Assembly (NCBI GenBank): GCA_022393335.1
Contig: JAJEKB010020242.1
Span: 343,469-407,468 of the forward strand
DNA from: Macrotrachela quadricornifera
Lineage: Eukaryota; Rotifera; Eurotatoria; Philodinida; Philodinidae
Reading direction: 5' to 3'
Length of the DNA stretch: 64,000 nt
Positions 47,712-59,796 of this stretch are shown piece by piece. The notes below the pieces were generated by a model. It saw nothing but the letters and a program-made list of their open reading frames with translations, was not told where the DNA came from and searched no databases. Numbering within the stretch: the first letter of the stretch is position 1; every line of letters starts with the position of its first letter. A program made the translations under genes and the position numbers.

Positions 47712-48340
47712 TTGCTATTTGATGAAATTATAAAAACAAAACATTTGATTTTTATTTCAAAGTCGCATTTGATTTTTTTTGATTGTCCTATCAACTTTTT
47801 ATCACATTAGTTTCACGATACAATGTTCAACAATAGGATAACATTGTTATCTAATTTCTACACACCGTTCTTCTTGGTTTTTTGAATTTTAACTTTCATG
47901 TCTTCATCCTATTTGACCCTTCTGCAACATATTTTTTCAATAAGAGTGAATAAATCATTGTAACAGATTAATTATTAGTTATCCATTTATCAGTATATGT
48001 CACACAGTGATTCTGTTTTGAGGAACAGTTATGAAAAGTATATATAATCAGTTGATTGACAGACTCAACCTAGTGGATGAGTTTACAAGATAATTCCAAG
48101 CTACTTTACGACAATTGTTTCCAGCCTTGTTTAAGAGGAATGTAAGTATATGTATGGGTAAATAATATTGGTGTTGTTAGAATGGTATATGAGTGTTTAG
48201 AAGGAAGAAAAGAAAATATATAAATTTTCATAATCACATTTGTGTTTGTTATGTATATCTTAATAGATATCTTTCGTCTATTCCATCACAAAACACATAA
48301 AGAGGAACAGAGTGTATTGTTTTATTTAATTCGGGGGCAA
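47712..48340. other. No gene seen
   Basis: 3' flank of the MORN exon, then AT-rich sequence. No supported coding frame. Confidence 0.4.
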
Positions 48341-48886
48341 AGTTTAGTATAGTCTTCACCTGTTATATATCAACCTCATTAGTGGATAAGTCTAAAAGAT
48401 ACTACTGCAGTTTAGTGACACTTGCCCGAATACTGATTATTACGTGCAATCTATCGATTAGTGTAAAGGTGTGAATAAACTGCAATTGAGTGGCATATAT
48501 CATCCGCTATTATTAAAATGTTTACTATTCCTTCTTCTGTTTTCCATTTGTTCATAATCTTCATTATTTTCATTTTATTATTTTTTGGTATTTCTATACG
48601 ACAAGTACTGCCTATTGATTTATATAGAGTATATACCATATACACTATATATAACAAAGATCAGCAAAAGAAAAAAATTCAATCGGTTCATATATTCAAT
48701 CAATGAAGATATATATCAATAGAAGGTGCATGTTTCGCGAAAGTATCTATTTTTCTATTTAGCTTCATTTGAAATTTTGGTTGATTGTTTTTGGTTTGGA
48801 AGTACATCAAGAGTCGATAGGGTAAGGATAAAATCAATGAAAATGTATTAGAGGTTGATTTCTACAGTGGGGGCTATACTAAACTC
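48341..48886. mobile_element. MITE with agtttagtatag ends
   Basis: Left end agtttagtatagtcttcacc and the reverse complement of the right end (agtttagtatagcccccact) match, followed in both by atcaacctc. Length about 545 bp. Interior AT-rich. The small frames within it (48451 minus, 48518 plus) are not genes. Confidence 0.6.
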
Positions 48887-51617
48887 TGTCGGCATCATCT
48901 ATACATTAATTTAGTTTTACTTTCAAAATTTTTGAGACTTCAATAGTTTTTTAAAGAGAAACATAGTCTCTATCCTACCAACTCAACGAACTTTCTACAT
49001 TACTAATTCATGAATCATTCTAATCATTGCTTGCTGTAGCTCTTTACGTGTCTGCTATGTAAATGCTCTGATACAGCAAATTGCAAACCTGTTTTTGTAT
49101 AATAAAATAATTGCTTAGCAAATACCTTCTTTGACTAACTTGGCTTCTCTTCTTTCCATTTTATTCTGGAGAATAATATGCTTGTTCATTGCCATTTATG
49201 TATAGAAGGATGCAGGCAGACAAAACAGATAAGAGTTGACATAGAGTATAAGTACAAATTTAGTAATATCAACATCGATGTAAAAGACGTACATAAAATA
49301 AACCAATAGACATATAAAGAATATTCCAGAAGTTTTATAATATTCGTAAAGCGTATCGTTCTAGCATTGAACAAAAGCAAACTCTTTGAAACTTTGATAA
49401 ATTAGTGTATCTATTTAGTACTAAATAACTACAAAGTTTGAGGTAGATACCTTTAATTAGAAATTAGTATCTTTAAGAGCACTATCATGCATTCATTTTT
49501 CAATGTTTCAATACCTTAAATAAGTTTACTTGCACGTGTTAATGTAAAAGTTTAACTAGTGATAGATACTTAAAACTGATGTTAATCATAGTAGTATGAA
49601 TGAAGCTAAGTTACTATTCAACGGTTATATCATCAAATTTTTTCACTATTTTGATCTTCTTACTTTCCTTAAAAATCAAATATCATACGAGATAAGCCTC
49701 TCTCATTTCATTATGTTATCTTTACAAGTAACGTTCGTCAAAAGTGACCCGCTTAATCCTCGACTGAATCTATTCTATCTATTTCGAGAATCATTGATAG
49801 ATAAATGGTCGACAAATGTGACGCTATAGTCATCTTAGTTTAAACGAATCTTCCACATTTTATGATTTATAAAACTAAAACAATCAATCTTAACTTCGAA
49901 AAATATCAAGTACTCACGATCTTTTCATCATAGATAACATCTTTTTGACTTTTATGATGCATTGATAGAGTACTGACACGAGTCGCCTGGGCTATAATTC
50001 AACCGAAGCTCATAACGAAAAACTAAGACAAAGCGTAACGTTTGCATTGACTCCAACTAAGTTACTTTACCCTGACATTGTACCATGAGCATGTACACAC
50101 ACAGAGTTGTCTTTCATGTGACTCCCCCTCACAGTCAAGAAAACAGGAATAAAACGTTTCGCCTCAACTTTTCATTAGGATTTCCGGTAGCATTTATTTG
50201 TTATGATCTTCTGATATAAGGAAAATGCATGATGTTCACATATGAACGAACAGGAATTTGGAATAGCAACAAGCAAATAATATCATATTAGGATTCAGAA
50301 GTCTTTTAATGAATATGTCCCTTCTGCATCAAATGTCTAATAAAGATTTATTTTGCCTCTAGAATCGAATCATTCGCCTTTTCTCAAGGTGCTTCAACTC
50401 TTACTTATAGTACTTACGATAAAGCTTTTAAGTCAATGTCTAGTCGTTTGCATATTTAACGTCACTATATCGATCGATTTAAGGTCAGCTTTGAAGTTAA
50501 TAAATGTCTCTCGTTTAAATTATTGTCAAAAAGCTACTGGGTATCTGTTAATACACTAGTTAAGAAAAAACTAAAAAAAAAGAGAATTATTTAAGTATTG
50601 TTACAAATAGTGTGCAACACATTGTAGTGTAGGGAAAAGCTTCGTCTATTTTGGAATATAATTTTACGTTTGATATCTATGGAGCCTCAACAGCAAAACT
50701 TCAAACAGTCGCTTCGTTTTTTACGTATTTTTCTATAAATATCACTCTAAGATTCGACATATAGTAATCAACAAAGAAAACTGTTTATACTAGAATCAAT
50801 ATCGATCAGATTCACAAACCTCGCATATACATGAGTCAAGCTGAAAACAACAAGCAGTTCATCAAAGAAAGTTAAGAAATAGATCGAAAACATTTTTACT
50901 GACTTTGAATTCGTATTTTCTGTACGCGATAACGATCAGTGAAGTTTTATTACAAACGATGATTTACTAATTTATCATTATTCAATACTTATAAAATATT
51001 GAAAAACTAATTCCAGTTTTCAATTCCTCATATTCAATTGTCTTTGGTGGATTTTCACTGAAGACAGTTTATATTATATACTATTAATTATTTGTCGAAC
51101 CAACTCTTTTTTCATTTATTGATCTTCGGCCATCTTGGATCAAACTCCTTAGGAAAAAAAGTAAAACTAATTGATAATTGTTTGATAACTTATTATTAAT
51201 CACAAATTTGACTTCAAATGCGAATTCTTTACCCTCTTTTACCTTCATATAGTTTTCAACTAGAATATTAGAAGTTTTTGATATTAATCTAGCTGACAAC
51301 GTTTTCAGGTTGGTTTGGTTACAGAAAGATGCAGATAAACTTTAGAATGAAGCATAACTGTGCAGCTACAAACTTATTTATATTATATGATCTCTGCTTC
51401 AATCCATGAAACAAACCGTTATTTTGCAAAACAAGCCTTTTCTTAGTAAAAAATTACTTGAAGCCTTCAAAAACTAATCGTACCATTCGATTCCCCAACC
51501 CTCGAAAATATTTTTCTGAAACGTTAAGTTTCGATTTTTTCAAAGTTACGATTTCTTGTCGGTTTCTGTAAAAACATCTTTTTTTTGCCCTTTTAATTGG
51601 CCAAAGCAAACAAACAA
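48887..51617. other. Long intergenic stretch without supported genes
   Basis: Only short open frames (49186, 49596, 50353, 51084, 51454), none with a domain or splice context. A block near 51476 (gtaccattcgattcccc) recurs near 63777, part of a dispersed repeat. Confidence 0.5.
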
Positions 51618-51724
51618 ACATATCATAGTATATGACTTGAAGACCCATGGATACCATCATAGTATAGAGCTTGAGAGCCTATGTGTATCGTCATAGTATA
51701 GGCCTTGAGGACTCATGGGTACCT
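51618..51724. repeat. 34-bp minisatellite, about 3 copies
   Basis: Units catagtatagagcttgagag... repeat every 34 bp, with a core like cttgaagacccatggatacc. Period and core match the array at 7-155. Both arrays are followed, after 100-300 bp, by ttgatctttgaccc (452 and 51814) and a run of cagacac-type sequence. Confidence 0.75.
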
Positions 51725-52782
51725 TCGTAGGAAAGGGCTAGCTTAGGCATTAAGATAAAAACTCGAATTGGCTGGCATTGCGGTCTGTTAATCTTTGATA
51801 GTTAATAATGTTTTCTTGATCTTTGACCCAGACACAAACAAACTAACCAAGCAACAGACGCCTTTTTTTTATATGATCTTCTCTTCAGTCGAGAGACCTA
51901 CATATTTAATTTCAATATTCAAGTCAAAGATGGTATTTTTAAAGCAATTTGATACAATCCTTCACTTGTGAGTATTAACTATGAATATTCTGTTATCAAT
52001 GAATAAAAACTTACTTAATTTGATCGCAATAAGACGAAAGAATTCATGTCTATCCAATGCAGTATCATTTTGAAACACCACGTGTATATGTATAGACGAA
52101 GAGAGATCAGTTGTTTGTGTGAAACAAGAAACAATTGTACTCGTTCTTTTCACAATCAACGAAGAGGTTGAAGAAATGTTGTGCAATAACATTGTTGTTG
52201 CGAACAGCACGAGTAATGTGATTCTCGTTGTTGTGGAACTACATAAAAAATTATGAAACCCTTAAAACAAAACAGCTCAAGAACAAGTTAAAAGACACTA
52301 TCATTCATATGAATGGTATAGCTATGCGAAAAAAAGGTATTGCTGATTTTGACGAATTGTAAGAGTGATTGCATATGCTCGTCGGCATGATGGTGTTTTC
52401 TGTCATCTACACACTCACAACCGTCTCTTTCATTTATTGAACACGACTTGTATAAGAGTAATCATAGATAATAGAACTTAGAACTTTCGATCATTACGAA
52501 ATAAATTGTACAAAATTATAAAAATTCTAAAGAAAGAAAATTTATTACAGTATATAATTTCCTTTCCTATTCTTACGATATAAAAATAATTAGTTTTTTT
52601 TTTTTATTTTTATTTCCGCTGAAATCTAAGGAAAAGAAATAGTGCAAAAGTGCTCTTTGATTTGAATATATTTCACATACTACATGATTATTATTCTATT
52701 TACATACAATATATGAGTATACGCATGTAGGGAATTATGTGACAGAAAAGAATTATTTCTAAAATATGTAAATATTTCCACA
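51725..52782. other. Dispersed repeat, then upstream region
   Basis: 51814-51920 (ttgatctttgaccc, then tttttttat, then cagtcgagagacc) resembles 63895-63975 (tttttttttcatacgat, cagtcgaggga) and 452-495. This is probably the conserved end of a mobile element. The rest is AT-rich. A minus-strand frame (51962-52210) is unsupported. Confidence 0.45.
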
Positions 52783-53408
52783 ATGTTCTCAAAACTTATA
52801 TTTGTTCTTCTTGGTTGGTTTGTATTTGTATCAACAACGCCTATAATAACATACAACAATGCTCAATTTAATGTAACAAATGCGCACTTTCAAATTAGTA
52901 TTATTTTTCCGATTCCAACACAAAATATGTGTATCTGTCAATGTTATATGAACCCATTGTGTATCACAGGCACATTTTGTGGTATTAATCAAACTTGTGT
53001 TCTTTTCTATGTACACCTTCAGCAGGGACAATTATCATTGATGACTACTAATAATATTAATAGTGTATTCACCTTTCCAGATAAGACCAATCCTTTTAGT
53101 AAGTAAAATACTCGAAGTACTTTATGATCTGATATCTGAAATGTCAGATGAAGTGCGCTTCATCAATAAAATTTATCTTAATATTTAATTATATTTTAGT
53201 TTCATTTCATCTTTGCACAAGTTCTACTTATGCTGCTACTTGTTCGTCGATAAATTTTTCAAATACGACCTGTATTATATCTGGCAGATGTAAAAATACA
53301 GCTGGTAATTGGATATCATCAAATATTACATTAAAGTCTGGTTTTGGTAATGGTTGTGCTTTGGCAAATTCAAATGGTGTATTAGAATGTGCTGGATTTT
53401 GTGATTAA
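52783..53408 (+). CDS. Secreted PAN-like plus cyanovirin-N-like protein
   Basis: Two exons, 52783-53098 and 53200-53408 (GTAAGT donor, 101-bp intron, phase 1), encode 174 residues. Residues 1-19 are a signal peptide. Residues 49-73 (MCICQCYMNPLC...CGINQTC) form a Cys module like the PAN/apple-type segments of bdelloid secreted proteins. Residues 119-174 (TCSSINFSNTTC, RCKNTAGNWISSNITL, NGVLECAG) resemble one repeat of cyanovirin-N homology (CVNH) domains. These are mannose-binding lectins otherwise best known from cyanobacteria, fungi and ferns. Only half of the usual two-repeat CVNH is present, so the domain may pair as a dimer or be truncated. Several N-glycosylation sequons. A lectin role in surface binding or defence is inferred. 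The CVNH call rests on a short match. Confidence 0.65.
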
Positions 53409-53420
53409 ACGAAAACTTAG

Positions 53421-54356
53421 CCTTCATACGACCATCTTAAAAACTACTATTTTTTGACCACTTGGGATCCATAAGGACCCCAAGCTAATAAATGACAAAT
53501 AATATATAAAATCCTCATTGTTTTATTATGAAACTATAGAGGTTCTAGATAAGACTTAACTACAAGTAACTTCAGTGATATCTACTCAGTCTTTTTTTTT
53601 TCACTTTGTTGTCGCATACTATTTTTCGAACGTTTGAGATGGTGTATCGTATACTCATGAGACAACCGCCTGAAGTGATCATAATCTTTTGATTTGATAC
53701 TTTGTCGATTGGTAGGACTGGCTGAGACTAGAAAACACACAGAAGATTAAGGGCCCATGTGATGACCTTCCAAAGTTATGACCGTTTTACTGGGTTTAAC
53801 CTTATGCATGCTATTTATCAAACAAAATTAAATGACGAAATTTCGATCTGAGATTCTCCTAATATATAAGTCAGAAGGTCTTTAGAATACCCTAAAATTT
53901 TCAGTGCAAACGAATGTTCTCGTTCTGAGATAAAGAAAATATAGCAAAACTCGTTTTTCTGGTTTCTCATCAGCATCTACATGTACTTTGAGCTATATTT
54001 TCATATTAGGGACAACTGAATCGGATTGACTGATGTTATTAGGGTATTTTACTGAGTTTTTCTAATGCATATCACACAAGACAAAGTTTCATCTAAAGCC
54101 ACGAATACAGCAGATTAAAATGAATTTTGCTCGGGTTCGAATGGGCCTCAAGTGGGCAACAAGAGTTCACATTTAGTTTGAGCACTTCAATCATCTAAAC
54201 AACAATTCAATTTGTCCTGCTGACGTTATCAATATATTCCATTAAATATCCCTAAGTATACCTCAAAAGGTATAGTTTGATCTCTTGTTACATACATAGA
54301 GTATCAAAATGGAACTAGTTGGGATCCCCTACAGATTCCAGGTGGTCGTATGAGGG
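53421..54356. mobile_element. piggyBac-like MITE at a TTAA-type site
   Basis: Ends ccttcatacgaccatc (left) and, in reverse sense, ccctcatacgaccacc (right) are inverted repeats. Outside lie ttag (53417-53420) and ttaa (54357-54360), a TTAA target with one change. Length 936 bp, non-coding. A gggatcc-type palindrome sits just inside both ends. It begins 12 bp after the PAN/CVNH stop codon, so it forms most of that gene's 3' region. Confidence 0.65.
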
Positions 54357-54360
54357 TTAA

Positions 54361-55138
54361 GATAATATTCACTTTAACTATACGATTTTTTAAAATTTTT
54401 CGTTGTTGTTTTATATTAGAATATGAATTCGTATGACTCAAATTAAATGAATAAATCTCCTTGGAAAGTAAAAGCTAATAACAATTCAAGATCGTATGTG
54501 TGTTTTGAATATCAGTAGAAATTTTAGATTCGTATTCTGGATATTAATCTACTAACAAAAAGGAAAGAGAAATATAATTATTATAGAAATAAAAAATAAG
54601 TCTTATTCGTCTGATATTTATTGAGTGTATGATATAAATTTTTATGAGCCGTCATTGATCTATAAGAATAACATTCGCAATCTTTCTAAAATGCACAAAA
54701 ATTCTCATATCTTAAAAATAGCAGTATATCACAATTTAGATGTTAGAAGATCGAAAATTTTAGTTATGATTCTTTTTTTTTATCAAGCTCTTTTCTTGAT
54801 TAGCCCTACGTAATTACTATTTTGATTCGTAAAATGACACATTGTAATGACTCATGGTATAATTGCCTACTATCCTTTAGTTTTGTACAAACTTGACTTG
54901 TTATTAATAGCAAAAGAACAGAATAGAAAAGTATGACGACAACATATAAAGGTATGCAGTGAGAGAAAAGAACAGAATAGAAAAAATGCACTACAGTATA
55001 TAATGTTATTGTTAGTATCATTATACATTTGTATTCTCTTCTTAACGTTTTCGAACATCACATCATTTATTTTTATGTTGTCTCTCTCACGTGTTTCATT
55101 TTCTTTTTACACATAACTTATACTAAATATTTTTTAAC
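54361..55138. other. Upstream region of the Mpv17-like gene
   Basis: AT-rich. Frames at 54625, 54806 and 54870 are unsupported. Confidence 0.4.
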
Positions 55139-55997
55139 ATGAATGCTGCTACTACTAGCTCTGCTAAAATAGCAATTCAATCTCAACAAGGTATATTTTG
55201 AAGACTATTATTTCAGTTATTTTATAGTACGATCACTATGTTGTATTTTAAATAGGTTGGCGCAGTCTGATCAAACCATATTTATTTTCAACAATCGGAA
55301 TCGCTACAAGCGTAACAATAGGTGACGTAGTATGTCAATATGTAGAAAAAAAAAAGAAGCGTACAGATGGTAGTACTACCCGAACACCATTGTCTTCTTC
55401 ATGGCCCTGGTGGGACAGTGAACGTTCTTTGATCATGTGTACATCAGCTATCCTCGTAACAACACCATGGTCTTTTACATTTGCAAGAACAGTTGAACGT
55501 GTATTTCCAGGTTAGAAAAGACTGAAAGTACCAGCAAATATATAAAAAAAACATTTGTTTCCATTTACGTATAAGAAAACAGTTTTTATTAGAAATCAAT
55601 TTAGAATTTTTCTCTTCTCTCTATCTTTTTTTTTGTATCTTCAATAGGTAAACAAGGTATTCAAATTGCAAAGAAAATTTTGACCAATTCATTACTTTCA
55701 CCTATTTATATAATTATCTTCTTTACATCGGTTACTCTTCTCAAAGGTCAATCTCTTCATGAAGCAAAAAGAAAAATTAAAACTGATTTACCTAAAACTT
55801 TTGTAACTGGAACATGTTATTGGCCATTTATTTCATTTATTAATTTTCGTTTTATACCATTGGATTATCGACCATTTTTTGCAAGTCTTGCTGGAGCTCT
55901 ATGGAATATTTATATGTCATCAGTTGCTAATAACACGGTGAAAACTTCAAATGACATTACAGTACTAAAGAAAAAGAATCGCAACTTTAACAGATGA
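55139..55997 (+). CDS. Mpv17/PMP22-family inner-membrane protein
   Basis: Three exons, 55139-55190, 55256-55510 and 55648-55997, joined in phase (introns 65 and 137 bp), encode 218 residues. The family is clear from the exon-2 block GDVVCQY and the C-terminal signature CYWPFISFINFRFIPLDYR, then ALWNIYMS. It has four hydrophobic segments. Members (Mpv17, PXMP2, Sym1) sit in the mitochondrial inner membrane or the peroxisome and form small-solute channels that help maintain nucleotide pools. The Lys-rich stretch VEKKKKR in exon 2 and WPWWDSERS are an insertion compared with typical members. ATG 55139 gives a short Ser/Thr-rich leader. A candidate poly(A) signal aataaa lies near 56054. Intact, usual length. 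Confidence 0.9.
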
Positions 55998-57982
55998 AAT
56001 AGATAGAATGACACTATCAGCATTACGAAAGGCGTGAAATATTGTAAAATCGTAATAAAAAAGATCTGTGATTCCTATATTTCAATTGCAATTCAAATTC
56101 TAACACATCTGATTATAAAAAGGTTTTTAAATAAAAAAGATGATTCTGTTAATACAACATTAAGACTGCAGTTATTTCTTTTCTACTAATATTTACATAA
56201 TCATCTTGCACATAGATAAGAGCAACATCTGTAATACTACATTGAATGGTTCATCATAATTCAACCAAAAGTTAGAACCGGCAGTGTGCACAGTTCAAAG
56301 TAGTCAACAAAACCAGCCAATTAGTAGTTTTATAGTACTTATGAATTACAAACCATTTTAACTTTTAAATGTTTTCTTGATCTTCACTTTCAAAATTTGT
56401 TTAAATAGGTTGAAAGTTTTGATAATAAATTAACTTAAGAAATTTTGAAATATTGTCACAAAGACAGAACGGGCGACATGACTTATTCGATAGTGAAAAC
56501 CTTCAAATGTAAATAAAATCTCTGTTATATTTGACAACAACATGAACTTGTATGTATGTCGAAAACTAATACGAGCTTGACAATTCTTAATGCGATTCAA
56601 TTGTCAGCGTATGGCTATCATTGATAGTAAAAAAGATTCAAAAACGTTTCTCCTAGATGGGCTACAAGTTGTTTGAAACTTATACTGATGTTTACAACGC
56701 GTTCCTCCAATCAATAAACATAGATATTCGTAACTTTTTACAGCTCATACTTGTTTTGGGTCTTTACAATGCTCTTCAATTTTTTAATTATGATGTTATC
56801 CAATAGCTACAAAATAAACTCTCATCTTCGTGTTAATCGACCGACATGCAAATAAAAAGTTTTTCATATGCCAAGTTGGATTATGTACAGCTCATTTAAG
56901 TTCATACTGAACTACTCTTTAGTATCGAAATGGTTTTATGTTTTTCTTATTCTGAGAGTCACAAGCTAAATGCAATGCATGCATGCATAAGAAGAAAACT
57001 AATAAATATAACTACCGTCGACGTGATAGTATTGGAACGGAGTGTAATATTCTTTATAGCAGATGGTGATTTTCATACAATAACAGAAATATCTAACATA
57101 AATGAATTGCACAAAAGGCTTATATATTTTTTAAGGTAATAAGTATCAAAGATGTTCATCACGCTGCCAACGACGTGATTAGTGATATGGTAGTGCTGAA
57201 AATCTTTAAAAGTACTGTCGCAGCGACTGGTTTGTTTTAAAGAGCACTAGAAAGTTGTATGAATTCATTTAGGATCCGATTGTTCACGAATGTAAGACAC
57301 AAAGACTTAGCAAATCTCATGAATCAGTTGAAACATTGCTAGTTTTGGTGCAGTATTAGCATAAAAATTTTCGAAAAGTTGTTTGAATACTATTGGTAGT
57401 GACAGGCTTTCAGATGTGATGTACCTCGACGAAACATTCGCCTATACGAATGTCATATGATATTGATCAATCTCGTTTCCAAAATCCTTACTATGAATAT
57501 AACTGAAATCAAATTCAACAAAAGTTTTTCTGAGATATCAATAAGTCAAGATTAAATTCGATTATTAAAAAAAAAAAGAAATATATTCAATATTACAAAA
57601 TCAATATCATTCGTCTATTCTTATGAGTATCTTTTCTTTTCAAATACTTTTATTTGATATAGACAAGAAAAAAATCTTGTCTCGTATTTATTCGAACAAA
57701 ATTTTCAAACAGTAGAAAATTAAATAATTATAATAATAATAATGATCAATCTACTATTTTAGAAAGAAAACTAGAATTTCTTTTTACCAAAATAATCAGC
57801 AAAGAAGGTTCTACAAAGCCTAATATACAAGAAAATTTTATTAAGATGCTGTGTTTTTTTGTGATTGACTACTCATGGAAGTATCCATTCTTATTTCATG
57901 ACTTTTACAGATAATGTCAGTTACAATGTCATACTCATTCATTGAAATGAGTACATAATAAGTTGAGAAAAATTTAGATTAT
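55998..57982. other. Intergenic, no supported gene
   Basis: AT-rich. A frame at 56930-57139 has no domain. Nothing else supported. Confidence 0.45.
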
Positions 57983-58978
57983 TTAATTATGAACAGTAGT
58001 CATGTTCTTGACATATTGAGCTGTTGTTCCTTTTTGTAATTCTATTTGTTGCGATGCAACTTGATTTGGTTTTCTAAAACATAAAGCTGTTCGTACATTT
58101 CGTCTGTATGCAGGAGATACGAATACATAGACATAAAATGTTCCTACATGCATTGTAAAACTAATAACAACATTTACATTGGTCCAAAGAGTTTCTTGTG
58201 CCATTTGTAATTGAGATTTTACTCTTGATTTTGTAATCTCAGAATAAATATTAAACATAAAATTTGGTAATGTTGTAATAAAAGCCATAGAAAATTCAGC
58301 AAGCATCATTCGATTAACTTGTCGTTCAATTTTATTCCGTCGACTATGTCTTGTTAACCAGAGATTATATGATGTAAGTAAACTAAAAATGCCAAGAATT
58401 GTCATTGACAGAATATTGGTAACAATCAAATTAAAATATGTGATAAATTGCATGTATACAGCACGATCTTTAGCCGATGCTGTACATGAATAACCTGAAT
58501 AATAAATGCCATCTGGAATACAGATTGCTAAATAACCAATACCAAATAGAATTACAATTATATAAGCTCGTTGTACAGTAATAAGACGACGATAACATAC
58601 ATTGCGTGAAGTATGTAGAAAACGATCAATACTTGCTAAACAGATACAAGTAAATGGCATATTAAGACCCCAACGTCCAAATAACCATCGAATTTTGCAA
58701 TAAACTATTGAACCAACTAATATATCAATATTCATAATATTAAGTATGCAACGTGGAACACGCGATGACCATAATAATACTAAACTACCAGTGAATGAAC
58801 TAATTAAAAAGATAGAATTTGACATACGACGAAGTGTTTTGAGACGAATAAAAACAACAATATTCAATAAATTTCCAATTGTTCCAACAATAATAAGTAC
58901 AAACATGACATAACCATCAAAAATTTTCGCGATAGTTCTAAGACGAAGAATTTCTTCATCGATCGAAGTGTTCGACAT
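57983..58978 (-). CDS. Rhodopsin-class GPCR, FMRFamide-receptor-like
   Basis: A single-exon, intact 331-residue receptor with seven membrane segments. Visible hallmarks are GTIGNLLNIVVF in TM1 (the conserved GN), a Cys before TM3 (VYCKIRW), CLASIDRFLHTS at the end of TM3 (IDR in place of DRY), basic residues after TM5 (TRHSRRNKIERQ) and FVSPAYRRNVRTAL at the TM7/helix-8 border. It acts at the plasma membrane through G proteins. The ligand is probably a neuropeptide or other small ligand but cannot be told. A TATA-like aaatataaat lies close to 59020 on the opposite sense. Related in style to the broken receptor at 12623 but not a near-identical copy. Confidence 0.9.
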   Translation of the reverse strand: MSNTSIDEEILRLRTIAKIFDGYVMFVLIIVGTIGNLLNIVVFIRLKTLRRMSNSIFLISSFTGSLVLLWSSRVPRCILNIMNIDILVGSIVYCKIRWLFGRWGLNMPFTCICLASIDRFLHTSRNVCYRRLITVQRAYIIVILFGIGYLAICIPDGIYYSGYSCTASAKDRAVYMQFITYFNLIVTNILSMTILGIFSLLTSYNLWLTRHSRRNKIERQVNRMMLAEFSMAFITTLPNFMFNIYSEITKSRVKSQLQMAQETLWTNVNVVISFTMHVGTFYVYVFVSPAYRRNVRTALCFRKPNQVASQQIELQKGTTAQYVKNMTTVHN

Positions 58979-59672
58979 TATGCTTTGTAATTGAATAATA
59001 TGACTTACAGTTGTTATTTTATAAATATGATACAGTATCCTTTTTTTTCAATTAATTTATATATATGAGATACGCACTAATCTACATCATTTCAAATGAT
59101 AATTAGTATGTCATAAAACTACTTACTCTGTTTATATCTCTGTGAATGACAAGATTTTGAAATACAAATAACTGCATAAAAATATTATTTGTAATAAGGA
59201 TATGACCTAGATATTATCGCTAATATGTCATTTGCAAGAACATTTTTATTAAAGAATAATTAATTAAATTGAAAAAAGAAAGGTAATAGAAACCTTTTTT
59301 TTCTCAAAATTAAAAAAGAAAATTGCAAAGGAATATTTTTCTATATAAATATTCTATTGAAATATATATACTCTTGAATAAATATTGTAAAAGAAATTAC
59401 ATAATAATAATATTTTGTTTTAAAATTAATATTATAAATATAAAAAGAAGTAAAATCTACGTATGTACGACATTGTTCCCTCCTATTAATGGAAAACTGA
59501 AAATAGTTAAAAGTAAATCCAGTAAGTTGTAGATCTTTATCATTATAATAATCAATATTAGATTTATTAATTATTATGAAAATATGTCTCTAATTATTCA
59601 TTTAATGTTTCTATAATATTAATATGAAATATACTTGAATTAAATCTACGTCATTGATCATCTATTGGTGAT
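58979..59672. other. Upstream region of the GPCR gene
   Basis: AT-rich, no supported gene. A frame at 59323-59532 is low-complexity. Confidence 0.4.
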
Positions 59673-59796
59673 CTAGTTATTCTTTTTAGCTCCTAATCCT
59701 TTTAATCCTAAATAAGATTTATCTTTCATATCTTTAAAATGACGTCCAAAATATAGCAGATTGTTAGAAAAATATGCTTTATTTTTTATTAAAAAT
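59673..59796 (-). pseudogene. Possible C-terminal exon remnant
   Basis: A 40-codon minus-strand frame with protein-like composition: AYFSNNLLYFGRHFKDMKD, then KSYLGLKGLGAKKNN and a stop. It is preceded by an in-frame stop with no good acceptor, so it may be a leftover last exon. Family not recognised. Confidence 0.25.

Noticed and set aside
54130..54150. ggttcgaatggg, similar to a tRNA T-arm
   Set aside because: No matching acceptor, D or anticodon arms nearby. It lies in a MITE.
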